From Kosakonia arachidis (GTDB lineage Bacteria; Pseudomonadota; Gammaproteobacteria; Enterobacterales; Enterobacteriaceae): DNA of 64,000 nucleotides. The stretch lies in the NCBI RefSeq assembly GCF_900116535.1, contig NZ_FPAU01000003.1:498403-562402 (forward strand), given 5' to 3'. A model generated the notes under the pieces. The model ran no database searches. It was not told the DNA's origin and worked only from the letters and a program-made list of their open reading frames with translations. A program made the position numbers and the translations under genes. Positions 1 through 9,134 of the stretch are shown here, in pieces; position 1 is the first letter of the stretch; each line of letters starts with the position of its first letter.

Positions 1-2
1 TT

Positions 3-902
3 GAAGACAGCGCGATGTCGCAGCAGCCGACGGTCAGCGATCGGCTACGCTGGCTGCTGCAAACCTTTAAGTATCAGAAAAATATTCGTATTCATGCTTT
101 TAATGAAGAGGGCATGGAGCCGTATCCGCATGGCTGGGATGTCTGGAGTAAAGGCATCAAAGCGTTTATGACAGAGAAAGGCATCACGCCAAACTGGATC
201 TACACTTCGGAAGAGGCTGATGCTCCTCAGTATCTGCAACATTTGGGGATTGAGGCCGTTCTGGTGGATCCGCAGCGTACGTTTATGAATATCAGCGGTT
301 CGCAGATTCGCGAAAATCCATTCCGCTACTGGGATTATATTCCGACGGAAGTAAAACCTTTCTTTGTCCGCACGGTGGCTATTCTGGGCGGTGAATCCAG
401 CGGTAAATCGACGCTGGTGAATAAACTCGCCAATATTTTTAATACGACCAGCGCGTGGGAATATGGCCGGGACTATGTATTTTCTCATCTTGGCGGCGAT
501 GAAATTGCGCTGCAATATTCTGATTACGATAAAATTGCTTTAGGCCATGCGCAATATATCGATTTCGCGGTGAAATATGCGAATAAAGTGGCTTTTATCG
601 ATACTGACTTTGTCACCACGCAGGCATTTTGCAAAAAATATGAGGGGCGTGAACATCCCTTCGTACAGGCGTTAATTGATGAATATCGCTTCGATTTAGT
701 GATCCTGTTGGAAAATAATACACCGTGGGTGAATGATGGTTTAAGAAGTCTGGGCAGTTCGGTTGACCGGAAAGAGTTTCAGGATCTGTTGGTTTCCATG
801 TTACAGGAGAACCATATTGATTTTGTCCGCGTCGAATCGGCTGATTATGATTCTCGGTTTCTGCAGTGTGTTGAGTTAGTTAAGAAATTGATGGGTGCAT
901 AA
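3..902 (+). CDS. nadR: NadR, 5'-truncated by the window edge (NMN adenylyltransferase / ribosylnicotinamide kinase / NAD repressor)
   Basis: Trifunctional NAD-metabolism protein. The reading frame is open from base 3, with no start, so about the first 110 residues (DNA-binding HTH and the start of the NMN adenylyltransferase domain) lie outside the window; an internal Met at 15 is not the start. Seen here: the adenylyltransferase signature ISGSQIRENP, then a P-loop GGESSGKST that opens the C-terminal nicotinamide riboside kinase domain, with DTDFVTTQAF further on. In the family the protein represses NAD genes when NAD is high and phosphorylates nicotinamide riboside. The gene converges on ettA with a shared terminator. 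Identification is firm; only the N-terminus is missing. Confidence 0.96.
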   Translation, partial: EDSAMSQQPTVSDRLRWLLQTFKYQKNIRIHAFNEEGMEPYPHGWDVWSKGIKAFMTEKGITPNWIYTSEEADAPQYLQHLGIEAVLVDPQRTFMNISGSQIRENPFRYWDYIPTEVKPFFVRTVAILGGESSGKSTLVNKLANIFNTTSAWEYGRDYVFSHLGGDEIALQYSDYDKIALGHAQYIDFAVKYANKVAFIDTDFVTTQAFCKKYEGREHPFVQALIDEYRFDLVILLENNTPWVNDGLRSLGSSVDRKEFQDLLVSMLQENHIDFVRVESADYDSRFLQCVELVKKLMGA

Positions 903-1034
903 GCGAAGCGTGCGTACAGTGCATTTTAAATATGCATTTCCGTAATGATCTGCATTGAATATAGCCACCTGGTGTTTCGCCGTAACCGGTGAGTTCTCTG
1001 TACGTTTCGGGGAAAGAGTGTTGGGTAAAGGGAA

Positions 1035-1064
1035 AAAGCGGATGGGAAATCCATCCGCTTTTTT
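1035..1064. terminator. Bidirectional terminator between nadR and ettA
   Basis: An AAGCGGATGG / CCATCCGCTT stem with a short GAAAT loop is flanked by A-rich sequence on the left and a T-run on the right, so it can end both the rightward nadR and the leftward ettA transcripts. Confidence 0.85.
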
Positions 1065-1072
1065 GATGATGC

Positions 1073-2740
1073 TTATTTAGCGATACGTTTGTATTTAATA
1101 CGTTTTGGCTCCAGCGCTTCAGCGCCAAGCGTACGTTTTTTATACTCTTCGTATTCGGTGAAGTTACCTTCGAAGAACTCGACTTTACCTTCATCCTGGT
1201 AATCCAGAATGTGAGTGGCGATACGGTCAAGGAACCAGCGGTCGTGCGAGATAACCATCGCGCAACCCGGGAATTCGAGCAGGGCGTTTTCCAGCGCGCG
1301 CAGCGTTTCGATATCCAGGTCGTTGGTTGGTTCATCAAGCAGCAACACGTTGCCGCCTACTTGTAGCAGCTTCGCCAGGTGCAGACGACCGCGCTCACCG
1401 CCTGAGAGTTCGCCCACGCGTTTACCTTGATCTGTGCCTTTAAAGTTAAAGCGACCAACATAAGCACGGCTCGGCATTTCGGTATTGCCGATACGCATGA
1501 TATCCAGTCCGCCGGAAACTTCTTCCCACACGGTTTTGCTGTTATCCATCGCGTCGCGGAACTGGTCAACCGAGGCCAGTTTCACGGTATCACCCAGGGT
1601 GATAGTGCCGCTATCCGGCTGCTCCTGACCGGACATCATACGGAACAGCGTCGATTTACCTGCGCCGTTTGGACCGATGATGCCGACAATTGCACCTTTC
1701 GGTACGGAGAAGGACAGATTGTCAATCAACTGGCGATCGCCATAGGATTTGCTGAGGTTGCTGACTTCAACCACTTTGTCTCCCAGGCGTGCTCCAGGCG
1801 GAATAAACAGTTCGTTGGTTTCGTTACGTTTCTGGTATTCCGTGTTGTTAAGTTCTTCAAAGCGCGCCAGACGGGCTTTGCCCTTTGACTGACGACCTTT
1901 CGCACCCTGACGAACCCACTCCAGCTCTTTCTCAATAGATTTACGGCGAGCCGCTTCCTGAGAGGCTTCCTGCGCCAGACGCTGATCTTTTTGTTCCAGC
2001 CAGGAGGAGTAGTTGCCTTCCCACGGAATGCCTTCACCGCGGTCGAGCTCAAGGATCCAGCCTGCAACGTTATCCAGGAAGTAACGGTCGTGGGTGATCG
2101 CCACCACGGTGCCTTCAAAGTCGTGCAGGAAGCGTTCCAGCCATGCAACGGATTCAGCATCAAGGTGGTTAGTTGGTTCGTCGAGCAGCAGCATGTCCGG
2201 CTTTTCGAGCAGCAGGCGGCACAGCGCGACGCGGCGGCGTTCACCACCGGAAAGATTAGCGACTTTAGCATCCCAGTCTGGCAGACGCAGGGCATCCGCT
2301 GCGCGCTCCAGTTGCACGTTCAGGTTGTGGCCGTCGTGCGCCTGGATAATCTCTTCAAACTTACCTTGCTGCGCGGCCAGCTTGTCGAAATCCGCATCTG
2401 GTTCCGCGTACTTCGCGTACACTTCATCCAGGCCTTTCAGCGCGTTAACTACTTCGGATACGGCTTCTTCAACCGATTCACGGACAGTATGCTCCGGGTT
2501 CAGTTGTGGTTCCTGCGGGAGATAACCAATTTTGATGCCGGGCTGAGGACGTGCTTCACCTTCGATATCTGTATCGATGCCGGCCATAATGCGCAGCAGG
2601 GTAGACTTACCGGCACCGTTAAGACCCAGCACGCCGATTTTTGCGCCCGGGAAGAAGCTTAGCGAGATATTTTTCAGAATATGACGTTTCGGCGGGACAA
2701 CTTTGCCGACACGATGCATGGTATATACGAATTGAGCCAC
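1073..2740 (-). CDS. ettA: EttA, energy-dependent translational throttle ABC-F ATPase
   Basis: ABC-F protein (formerly YjjK) that binds the ribosomal E site and gates entry into elongation according to the ADP/ATP ratio; cytosolic. Two ATP-binding cassettes are visible: GLNGAGKST with LSGGERRR and LLLDEPTNHLD in the first, and GPNGAGKST with LSGGERGR and LLLDEPTNDLD in the second, joined by a charged linker. The frame is open upstream to about 3022, but the homologous N-terminus AQFVYTMHRVGK follows a GTG at 2738-2740 with a GAGG Shine-Dalgarno about 10 nt upstream. That start gives 555 residues, the family length. Transcribed alone, divergent from slt. Confidence 0.97.
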   Translation of the reverse strand: MAQFVYTMHRVGKVVPPKRHILKNISLSFFPGAKIGVLGLNGAGKSTLLRIMAGIDTDIEGEARPQPGIKIGYLPQEPQLNPEHTVRESVEEAVSEVVNALKGLDEVYAKYAEPDADFDKLAAQQGKFEEIIQAHDGHNLNVQLERAADALRLPDWDAKVANLSGGERRRVALCRLLLEKPDMLLLDEPTNHLDAESVAWLERFLHDFEGTVVAITHDRYFLDNVAGWILELDRGEGIPWEGNYSSWLEQKDQRLAQEASQEAARRKSIEKELEWVRQGAKGRQSKGKARLARFEELNNTEYQKRNETNELFIPPGARLGDKVVEVSNLSKSYGDRQLIDNLSFSVPKGAIVGIIGPNGAGKSTLFRMMSGQEQPDSGTITLGDTVKLASVDQFRDAMDNSKTVWEEVSGGLDIMRIGNTEMPSRAYVGRFNFKGTDQGKRVGELSGGERGRLHLAKLLQVGGNVLLLDEPTNDLDIETLRALENALLEFPGCAMVISHDRWFLDRIATHILDYQDEGKVEFFEGNFTEYEEYKKRTLGAEALEPKRIKYKRIAK

Positions 2741-2954
2741 GTTGGACTTCGCCTCTTTGTCATGAGAGTAGTATTCAACAGCGGAGTGTAGCGGTTTTCG
2801 ACGCTTAATCCCAGCCAACAGCGCCCACACAGTTAAATCACCACAAAAAGGTAAAAAAGTGTGCAGAACATGGCGCGTAGCGGCATGCCCGGTTAGCATT
2901 AACGCATTATGCGGCATGATGCTGCCAATAATGTGACAGAAAGAGGAAAGAGCT

Positions 2955-4895
2955 GTGCAGAGAGCTAAACATGCCGCCTGGCGATTTGCGGCGGCCTGCG
3001 TTTGTTTGCTGTCCCTCAGCAATATGGCGCGCGCAGATTCACTGGATGAGCAACGTAACCGTTATGCGCAGATCAAAAGCGCATGGGATAACAAGCAAAT
3101 GGATGTCGTGCAGCAACTGCTGCCCACGCTGACTGATTATCCGCTGTATCCCTATTTGCAATATCGCCAGATTACCGACGATCTGATGAATCAACCGGCT
3201 ATCACTGTGACTAACTTCGTGCAGCAGAACCCGACGTTGCCGCCAGCACGCACGCTGAAATCCCGTTTTGTTAACGAACTGGCGCGGCGTGAAGACTGGC
3301 GCGGGCTGCTGGCTTTCAGTCCGGAGAAACCCGCCACTACCGAAGCGCAATGTAACTACTATTTCGCCAAGTGGAATACCGGGCAGGCAGATGAGGCGTG
3401 GGCGGGAGCAAAAGAGCTCTGGTTGAGCGGTAAAAGCCAACCGAATGCCTGTGACCGGTTGTTTGGTGCATGGCGCGCTTCCGGAAAGCAGGATCCGTTG
3501 GCATTCCTTGAACGCATCCGACTGGCCATGAAAGCCGGTAATACGCAGTTGGTGACGCTGCTGGCCGGGCAGATGCCCGCTGATTATCAAACTATCTCTC
3601 AGGCCATCATTAACCTTGCCAACAATCCCAACAGCGTCATGACGTTTGCCACCACCACCGGCGCGACCGACTTCACTCGACAAATGGCGGCAGAAGCGTT
3701 TGAAAGCGTTGCTCGACAGGATGTGGAAAATGCCCGTTTGCTGATCCCTTCACTGGCGCAAGCGCAGCAACTGACGGAGGATCAAATTCAGACGCTACGT
3801 GATATTGTCGCCTGGCGCTTGATGGGGAATGACGTCACCAGTGAACAGGCGCGTTGGCGAGATGATGCGGTGATGCGTTCGCAATCCACATCGCTTCTGG
3901 AGCGGCGGGTACGGATGGCGATCGGCGCAGGCGATCGTCGCGGTCTGAATACCTGGCTTTCCCGTTTGCCAATGGAAGCGAAAGAGAAAGATGAGTGGCG
4001 TTACTGGCAGGCAGATTTGTTGCTGGAGCGCGACCGCGATGAAGAGGCCAAATCGATCCTGCATGCGTTGATGCAGCAGCGCGGTTTTTACCCGATGGCG
4101 GCAGCGCAGCGTTTAGGGGAGGATTACCAACTCCAGATCGATAAAGTACAAGGTAATCCCGATCCGGCGTTGGTTCAGGGCGCGGAAATGGCTCGGGTGC
4201 GCGAATTGATGTACTGGGGGCTGGATAATACCGCCCGCAGTGAATGGGCTAATCTGGTCACCAGCCGCCCGCCGCAACAGCAGGCGCAACTGGCGCGCTA
4301 TGCATTCAACCAGCATTGGTGGGATCTCAGTGTGCAAGCCACCATTGCCGGTAAATTGTGGGATCACCTGGAGGAGCGATTCCCGCTGGCCTACAGTGAT
4401 TTGTATGCGCGTTACACTAATGGTAAAGCCATTAGCCAGAGCTATGCGATGGCGATTTCTCGTCAGGAGAGTGCGTGGAATCCAGCGGCGCGTTCGCCGG
4501 TCGGCGCAAGCGGGTTAATGCAGATTATGCCCGGCACCGCCACCCATACAGTGAAGATGTTTAACATTGCCGATTATCGCAATGCCAGCCAGCTTTTCGA
4601 TCCAGAAACCAACATCAATATTGGCACCAGCTACCTGCAATATGTTTATCAGCAGTTCGGCAACAACAGGATTTTCTCCTCGGCGGCCTATAACGCCGGG
4701 CCGGGCAGGGTTCGTAGCTGGTTGAACAACAGCGCCGGAAAACTGGATGCCGTGGCGTTTGTGGAGAGTATTCCATTCTCAGAAACCCGCAGTTACGTGA
4801 AAAACGTCCTCACTTACGATGCTTACTACCGTTATTTCCTTGATGGTGGCAAACCGGTCATCTTTACTGACGCCGAATGGCAGCGCCATTACTGA
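2955..4895 (+). CDS. slt: Slt, soluble periplasmic lytic murein transglycosylase
   Basis: Exolytic transglycosylase (Slt70) that cleaves the MurNAc-GlcNAc bond of peptidoglycan, releasing 1,6-anhydro-muropeptides in the periplasm. The 646-residue precursor starts at a GTG preceded by AAGAGGAAAG and has a signal peptide ending in ARA at about residue 27. The long helical superhelix comes first; the C-terminal catalytic domain carries QESAWNP, whose Glu is the catalytic acid, then GLMQIMPGTA and AYNAGPGR. Divergent from ettA and followed by trpR. Confidence 0.97.
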   Translation: MQRAKHAAWRFAAACVCLLSLSNMARADSLDEQRNRYAQIKSAWDNKQMDVVQQLLPTLTDYPLYPYLQYRQITDDLMNQPAITVTNFVQQNPTLPPARTLKSRFVNELARREDWRGLLAFSPEKPATTEAQCNYYFAKWNTGQADEAWAGAKELWLSGKSQPNACDRLFGAWRASGKQDPLAFLERIRLAMKAGNTQLVTLLAGQMPADYQTISQAIINLANNPNSVMTFATTTGATDFTRQMAAEAFESVARQDVENARLLIPSLAQAQQLTEDQIQTLRDIVAWRLMGNDVTSEQARWRDDAVMRSQSTSLLERRVRMAIGAGDRRGLNTWLSRLPMEAKEKDEWRYWQADLLLERDRDEEAKSILHALMQQRGFYPMAAAQRLGEDYQLQIDKVQGNPDPALVQGAEMARVRELMYWGLDNTARSEWANLVTSRPPQQQAQLARYAFNQHWWDLSVQATIAGKLWDHLEERFPLAYSDLYARYTNGKAISQSYAMAISRQESAWNPAARSPVGASGLMQIMPGTATHTVKMFNIADYRNASQLFDPETNINIGTSYLQYVYQQFGNNRIFSSAAYNAGPGRVRSWLNNSAGKLDAVAFVESIPFSETRSYVKNVLTYDAYYRYFLDGGKPVIFTDAEWQRHY

Positions 4896-4917
4896 TTTCT
4901 AAGGTTTATGCTATGCT

Positions 4918-4939
4918 GTGTACTCTTTAACGAGTACAC
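4918..4939. promoter_or_regulatory. trp operator upstream of trpR
   Basis: A perfect 8-bp palindrome, GTGTACTC and GAGTACAC separated by TTTAAC, matches the known TrpR operator. It sits just downstream of a TATGCT -10-like hexamer and about 55 bp before trpR, as expected for trpR autorepression. Confidence 0.9.
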
Positions 4940-4944
4940 TCTTT

Positions 4945-4970
4945 TCGGAAGCCTCTAAACAGGCTTCCGA
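4945..4970 (+). repeat. Perfect 10-bp inverted repeat in the trpR leader
   Basis: TCGGAAGCCT and AGGCTTCCGA flank a 6-nt loop. There is no T-run after it, so it does not look like a terminator. It lies between the trp operator and the trpR start, so it would form a hairpin in the trpR mRNA leader. Confidence 0.75.
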
Positions 4971-4992
4971 AACCAACGAATGGCGGAAAACT

Positions 4993-5322
4993 ATGACTCA
5001 GCAATCTCCTTATTCAGCAGCAATGGCCGAACAGCGCGACCAGGAGTGGCGACGCTTTGTCGAGTTGGTCAGGCAGTCATATGAAAAGGATCTGCATCTT
5101 CCGTTGCTTAATCTGATGCTTACGCCTGATGAGCGCGAGTCGTTGGGGACACGGGTGCGAATTATCGAAGAGTTGTTGCGCGGCGAGATGAGTCAGCGCG
5201 AGCTGAAAAGCGAACTGGGCGCGGGTATTGCGACCATTACCCGCGGCTCAAACAGCCTGAAAGCGGCACCTGCCGATTTGCGACTGTGGCTTGAGCAGAC
5301 ACTGCTGAACGATCAGCGGTAA
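4993..5322 (+). CDS. trpR: TrpR, tryptophan-dependent repressor
   Basis: Small dimeric aporepressor that binds L-tryptophan and represses trp, aroH, mtr and its own gene. The 109-residue product has the TrpR fold; the helix-turn-helix [20 protein letters not shown] is visible. The frame is open upstream to 4918, but that region contains the operator and a hairpin; the ATG at 4993 begins the conserved [15 protein letters not shown]. Its last 10 bp overlap tail to tail with yjjX. Confidence 0.97.
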   Translation: MTQQSPYSAAMAEQRDQEWRRFVELVRQSYEKDLHLPLLNLMLTPDERESLGTRVRIIEELLRGEMSQRELKSELGAGIATITRGSNSLKAAPADLRLWLEQTLLNDQR

Positions 5323-5828
5323 ACTGCGTTATGAAACGGGCTTAGCGCCAGAATTACCGCCTGATGGTAAACGCTCTCGCGGGTCAGTTTACCTGCAGTG
5401 AAAACGCCGATAGCACCCTCTTTACGGCCAATTTCATCAATACCGGTGTAGTGTGACATCACCGGTCCGAGCGCTTCACCAGCGCGCACTCTCTGCAAAA
5501 TAGTCTCTGGCAGCGGCAGCGTGGCTGAGCGCGCTTCGCCCTGCATTTCTGAGGTTTTGATGACGACCCAGCTAAACGTACTGCCTTCATCAATCCCTGC
5601 TTCAATGGCAACCCAGAAATCGGCGTCAGGCCGTAGCTTGCGGGCATTGTCGACGCGATTACGTGCGCCAGCCCGCGTTTCCTGACTGCCTAATGGCTGT
5701 TCAGGCACGCCGCTATCGACGGAGACAGATTCTATATGGCAGGATCCTTCGCCGAAGATCTCGTTAAAAGCGTGCAGAATAGCCCGAATTTTCGCGGGAT
5801 TTGTGGTAGCAGAGACAACATGGTGCAT
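5313..5828 (-). CDS. yjjX: YjjX, inosine/xanthosine triphosphatase
   Basis: House-cleaning NTPase of the YjjX family (171 residues) that hydrolyses non-canonical ITP and XTP to keep them out of nucleic acids. The conserved ATTNPAKI near the N-terminus, the [14 protein letters not shown] segment and the [15 protein letters not shown] tail are as in the family. Convergent with trpR with overlapping stop regions and divergent from gpmB across a 99-bp gap. Confidence 0.94.
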   Translation of the reverse strand: MHHVVSATTNPAKIRAILHAFNEIFGEGSCHIESVSVDSGVPEQPLGSQETRAGARNRVDNARKLRPDADFWVAIEAGIDEGSTFSWVVIKTSEMQGEARSATLPLPETILQRVRAGEALGPVMSHYTGIDEIGRKEGAIGVFTAGKLTRESVYHQAVILALSPFHNAVYR

Positions 5829-5927
5829 AATCTATAATTGGCTTGTCCGAAAAGAGACGCGTTCTTTATCCCGGACAGAGGCCTTCCTCAGATAATAAAT
5901 TCATCGCAGTATAATGGATAAAAAAGC

Positions 5928-6575
5928 ATGTTACAGGTATACCTTGTTCGCCACGGTGAAACGCAGTGGAACGCCGAGCGTCGTATTCAAGGCCAGTCAG
6001 ACAGTCCGTTAACCGACAAAGGGGAAACGCAGGCGTGGCAGGTGGCTGAACGCGCGAAAGCGCTGGGCATCACCCATATTATTGCCAGCGACCTGGGGCG
6101 AACCCGTCGCACGGCGGAGATCATCGCTGATGCCTGCGGTTGCGAAATTACGCTTGAGCCGCGTCTGCGCGAGCTGGATATGGGCGTTCTTGAACGCCGT
6201 CATATTGATTCCCTAACGGAAGAGGAAGAGAGCTGGCGCCGACAGCTCGTGAATGGCACGGCAGATGGCCGTATTCCTGACGGTGAGTCGATGCAGGAGC
6301 TGAGCGATCGTATGCACGCTGCGCTGGCTACTTGTCTGGAGCTACCGGAAGGAAGCCGGCCGATGCTGATCAGTCACGGTATGGCACTGGGTTGCCTGGT
6401 GAGTACCATTCTCGGGCTTCCGGCTTATGCAGAACGCCGTCTGCGTCTGCGCAACTGCTCCATCTCCCGCATCGATTACCAGCACAGCCCGTGGCTGGCA
6501 TCTGGCTGGGTGGTGGAAACCGCAGGCGATGTTTCGCATCTCGACGCCCCTGCGCTGGATGAATTACAGCGTTAA
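5928..6575 (+). CDS. gpmB: GpmB/YtjC, phosphoglycerate mutase-like histidine phosphatase
   Basis: Member of the histidine phosphatase superfamily (215 residues). LVRHGETQWN carries the phosphohistidine RHG motif; SDLGRTRRTAEI and ISHGMALG supply further active-site Arg and His residues. The name suggests a cofactor-dependent phosphoglycerate mutase, but this subfamily is better regarded as a phosphatase of uncertain substrate. Stop codons of gpmB and rob overlap by 4 bp tail to tail. Confidence 0.93.
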   Translation: MLQVYLVRHGETQWNAERRIQGQSDSPLTDKGETQAWQVAERAKALGITHIIASDLGRTRRTAEIIADACGCEITLEPRLRELDMGVLERRHIDSLTEEEESWRRQLVNGTADGRIPDGESMQELSDRMHAALATCLELPEGSRPMLISHGMALGCLVSTILGLPAYAERRLRLRNCSISRIDYQHSPWLASGWVVETAGDVSHLDAPALDELQR

Positions 6576-7444
6576 CGGCGGATTGGTACCAGATATTCGC
6601 AGCGAATGTGTAACGGCGGCTCACGGTCGCGTGAGTCGTCAGGCTGCGTGTAGAAATGCTCAATATCCTGGCCTTTGCGGCGCGTAAGGTTGAGTATCGG
6701 CATGCACGTGCCATAAACGGTCAGAATAAAGTCCTGTAATCCGTCGGGGGAGCCTTCAAAAGAGAAGGCCATGTAATCGCCACCCTCCAGTAATACCGGC
6801 TGTGCATTGCTCAAATAACCATTCGCCATTTCCGGCGTCAGCGCCGTAGTATAAAACACCTCCTGTTCATCGTCTTTCTCGAGGCTGGGGCGCGGTTCGT
6901 GCAGCCCGTACAACTCCTGAGGAAGCGTTGGCGAATTGCTTAAAAATTCACGCCAGAACTGGATGCGCATTTGATTACGGAAATCAGAGATCTCCTCCAG
7001 CGAGCAGGTGTAGCTCTGCGTTGTGCCGATCAGGTGCATCGGCGGAAGCGTTACAAATTCATGTTTGGGCAAAGTAAACTCGCCAAGACGTAGCGGCGGG
7101 CGGATACCAAAGGCGCTCCAGTCTGGCGAACGGCGATAGAGCGCAGGCGTGGTGGTGAACTGTTTTTTGAAAGCCCGGGTGAATGTTTGCTGTGAATCGA
7201 AACGATATTGTAGTGCAATATCAAGAATAGGACGGGCGGTAAGCCGTAATGCGACTGCGGATTTTGACAGGCGACGAGCGCGGATGTAAGCACCAATGGC
7301 ATGGCCGGTGACGTCTTTGAACATCCGTTGCAAATGCCACTTGGAATAGCCCGCTTTTGCCGCCACATTATCTAATGAGAGCGGCTGATCCAGATGGCCT
7401 TCCAGCCAGGCGAGTAGGTCGCGAATGATCCCAGCCTGATCCAT
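6572..7444 (-). CDS. rob: Rob, AraC/XylS-family transcriptional regulator
   Basis: Right-origin-binding protein, a MarA/SoxS homologue that activates multidrug, solvent and oxidative stress genes. The order is reversed from AraC: the two-HTH DNA-binding domain is N-terminal (about residues 1-110, with the AGYSKWHLQRMFK and FDSQQTFTRAFKK helices), followed by a GyrI-like ligand-binding domain to residue 290. Transcribed divergently from creA. Confidence 0.96.
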   Translation of the reverse strand: MDQAGIIRDLLAWLEGHLDQPLSLDNVAAKAGYSKWHLQRMFKDVTGHAIGAYIRARRLSKSAVALRLTARPILDIALQYRFDSQQTFTRAFKKQFTTTPALYRRSPDWSAFGIRPPLRLGEFTLPKHEFVTLPPMHLIGTTQSYTCSLEEISDFRNQMRIQFWREFLSNSPTLPQELYGLHEPRPSLEKDDEQEVFYTTALTPEMANGYLSNAQPVLLEGGDYMAFSFEGSPDGLQDFILTVYGTCMPILNLTRRKGQDIEHFYTQPDDSRDREPPLHIRCEYLVPIRR

Positions 7445-7659
7445 ACAATATCCTCTTCCTTAATATAGCGATGAACACCTGATACCAGGGAACGGATAAT
7501 AGCGGGTTTTTAAGGCTTTAGCATTCGGTGTTTTTTTTATGCACAAATTCGCATTGTGACTGATTTTCATCATGAATTTTGTAACACGGTGATCTGCAAA
7601 CAGTTTCTCATTTGAAAACTGAATAGTTGCTAAAGGTAATATTCAAAAATGGTAACAAT

Positions 7660-8133
7660 ATGAAATACACGAAGTTATGCATTTCTGCATTGATGTTGGT
7701 GGCATGGAGTTCAGCCCATGCGGAACAGATTGGTTCTGTGGATACAGTCTTTAAAATGTTTGGCCCGGATCACAAAATTGTAGTTGAGGCGTTTGACGAC
7801 CCGGACGTTAAAAACGTGACCTGTTATATCAGCCGGGCAAAAACCGGCGGTATCAAGGGCGGGCTGGGGCTGGCGGAGGACACTTCAGATGCCGCCATTT
7901 CTTGCCAGCAGGTAGGGCCGGTTGAACTAAGCGATAAAATCAAGACCGGCAATGCGCAGGGCGATGTGGTCTTCCAGAAACGGACTTCGCTGGTATTTAA
8001 AAAATTGCAGGTAGTGCGTTTCTATGACGCAAAACGTAACACTTTGGCATATTTAGCCTACTCCGACAAAGTCGTTGAAGGCTCGCCGAAGAATGCGTTA
8101 AGTGCAGTTCCTATCATTCCGTGGAGCAAATAG
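7660..8133 (+). CDS. creA: CreA, conserved periplasmic protein
   Basis: Function unknown. The 157-residue product has an N-terminal signal peptide ending near SSAHA and a conserved body ([37 protein letters not shown]). An upstream in-frame codon at 7627 is possible, but ATG 7660 gives the family start MKY plus signal peptide. In K-12 creA heads creABCD. Here a strong terminator follows immediately and the next gene is arcA, so the CreBC two-component pair and CreD are not present at this locus. Confidence 0.95.
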   Translation: MKYTKLCISALMLVAWSSAHAEQIGSVDTVFKMFGPDHKIVVEAFDDPDVKNVTCYISRAKTGGIKGGLGLAEDTSDAAISCQQVGPVELSDKIKTGNAQGDVVFQKRTSLVFKKLQVVRFYDAKRNTLAYLAYSDKVVEGSPKNALSAVPIIPWSK

Positions 8134-8140
8134 CGGAAAT

Positions 8141-8170
8141 AAAAAAGCGGCGCCTGAGCGCCGCTTTTTT
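8141..8170. terminator. Bidirectional terminator between creA and arcA
   Basis: GCGGCGC / GCGCCGC stem with a CTGA loop, flanked by six A and six T residues, placed between convergent creA and arcA. Confidence 0.92.
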
Positions 8171-8182
8171 ATCAATTGTCGC

Positions 8183-8899
8183 TTATTCCTGCAGATCGCC
8201 GCAGAAACGGTAACCTTCACCATGAATAGTGGCGATGATTTCCGGCGTGTCCGGTGTGGATTCAAAATGTTTGCGAATGCGGCGAATCGTCACGTCCACG
8301 GTGCGGTCGTGCGGCTTCAGCTCGCGGCCGGTCATTTTTTTCAACAGTTCGGCACGGGACTGGATTTTTCCCGGATTTTCGCAGAAGTGCAGCATCGCGC
8401 GGAATTCACTGCGCGGCAGCTTATACTGTTCGCCGTTTGGGCTAACCAGCGAGCGACTGTTGATATCCAGCTCCCAGCCGTTGAACTTGTAGCTGTCAAC
8501 GCTGCGGCGTTCTTCGCTGACTGTGCCCAGGTTCATGGTGCGCGACAGCAGATTGCGAGCGCGGATAGTCAGTTCTCGTGGGTTGAACGGCTTCGTGATG
8601 TAGTCGTCGGCACCAATTTCGAGGCCCAAAATCTTATCGACTTCGTTATCACGTCCGGTCAGGAACATCAGTGCTACGTCTGCCTGCTCGCGCAGTTCGC
8701 GCGCCAGCAAAAGGCCGTTTTTACCTGGCAGGTTAATATCCATAATCACCAGGTTGATATCATTTTCAGAAAGAATCTGATGCATTTCAGCGCCATCAGT
8801 CGCTTCAAAGACATCGTAGCCTTCTGCTTCGAAAATGCTTTTTAACGTGTTGCGTGTTACCAACTCGTCTTCAACAATAAGAATGTGCGGGGTCTGCAT
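8183..8899 (-). CDS. arcA: ArcA, anaerobic two-component response regulator
   Basis: OmpR/PhoB-type response regulator (238 residues) phosphorylated by ArcB under low oxygen; represses respiratory and TCA genes. The receiver domain shows the acidic pocket VEDE, the phospho-acceptor Asp in [10 protein letters not shown] and the Lys in [10 protein letters not shown]. The C-terminal winged helix has [15 protein letters not shown]. Essentially unchanged from K-12 as I remember it. A long upstream region (about 630 bp to lasT) presumably holds several promoters; an FNR-like site is seen at 9176. Confidence 0.98.
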   Translation of the reverse strand: MQTPHILIVEDELVTRNTLKSIFEAEGYDVFEATDGAEMHQILSENDINLVIMDINLPGKNGLLLARELREQADVALMFLTGRDNEVDKILGLEIGADDYITKPFNPRELTIRARNLLSRTMNLGTVSEERRSVDSYKFNGWELDINSRSLVSPNGEQYKLPRSEFRAMLHFCENPGKIQSRAELLKKMTGRELKPHDRTVDVTIRRIRKHFESTPDTPEIIATIHGEGYRFCGDLQE

Positions 8900-8993
8900 G
8901 TTTGCTACCTAAATTGCCAACTAAATCGAAACAGGAAGTACAAAAGTCCCTGACCAGCCTGGTGCATGTCGAAAATTAACATGACGGCATAAC

Positions 8994-9134
8994 ATGACTA
9001 AAGTACGTAATTGCGTTCTTGATGCACTTTCCATCAACGTCAACAACATCATTAGCTTGGTCGTGGGCACTTTCCCTCTGAACCCGACAGTGTCAAAAAC
9101 GGCTGCCATCCTAACCATTTTAACAGCAACATAA
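8994..9134 (+). CDS. yjjY: YjjY, 46-residue conserved protein of unknown function
   Basis: A short frame starting MTKVRNCVLDALSINV and ending ILTILTAT. It matches my memory of K-12 YjjY with about two substitutions (FPLNPTV and KTAAILT). It has only a weak Shine-Dalgarno. It lies head to head with arcA, so the arcA mRNA leader is probably antisense to it. It could be a real micropeptide, or sequence conserved because it is arcA leader DNA. Confidence 0.7.
   Translation: MTKVRNCVLDALSINVNNIISLVVGTFPLNPTVSKTAAILTILTAT

Noticed and set aside
2741-3022. In-frame 94-residue N-terminal extension of EttA
   Set aside because: It would overlap the slt start and signal peptide region in antisense, and the homologous N-terminus starts at GTG 2740 with a good ribosome site.
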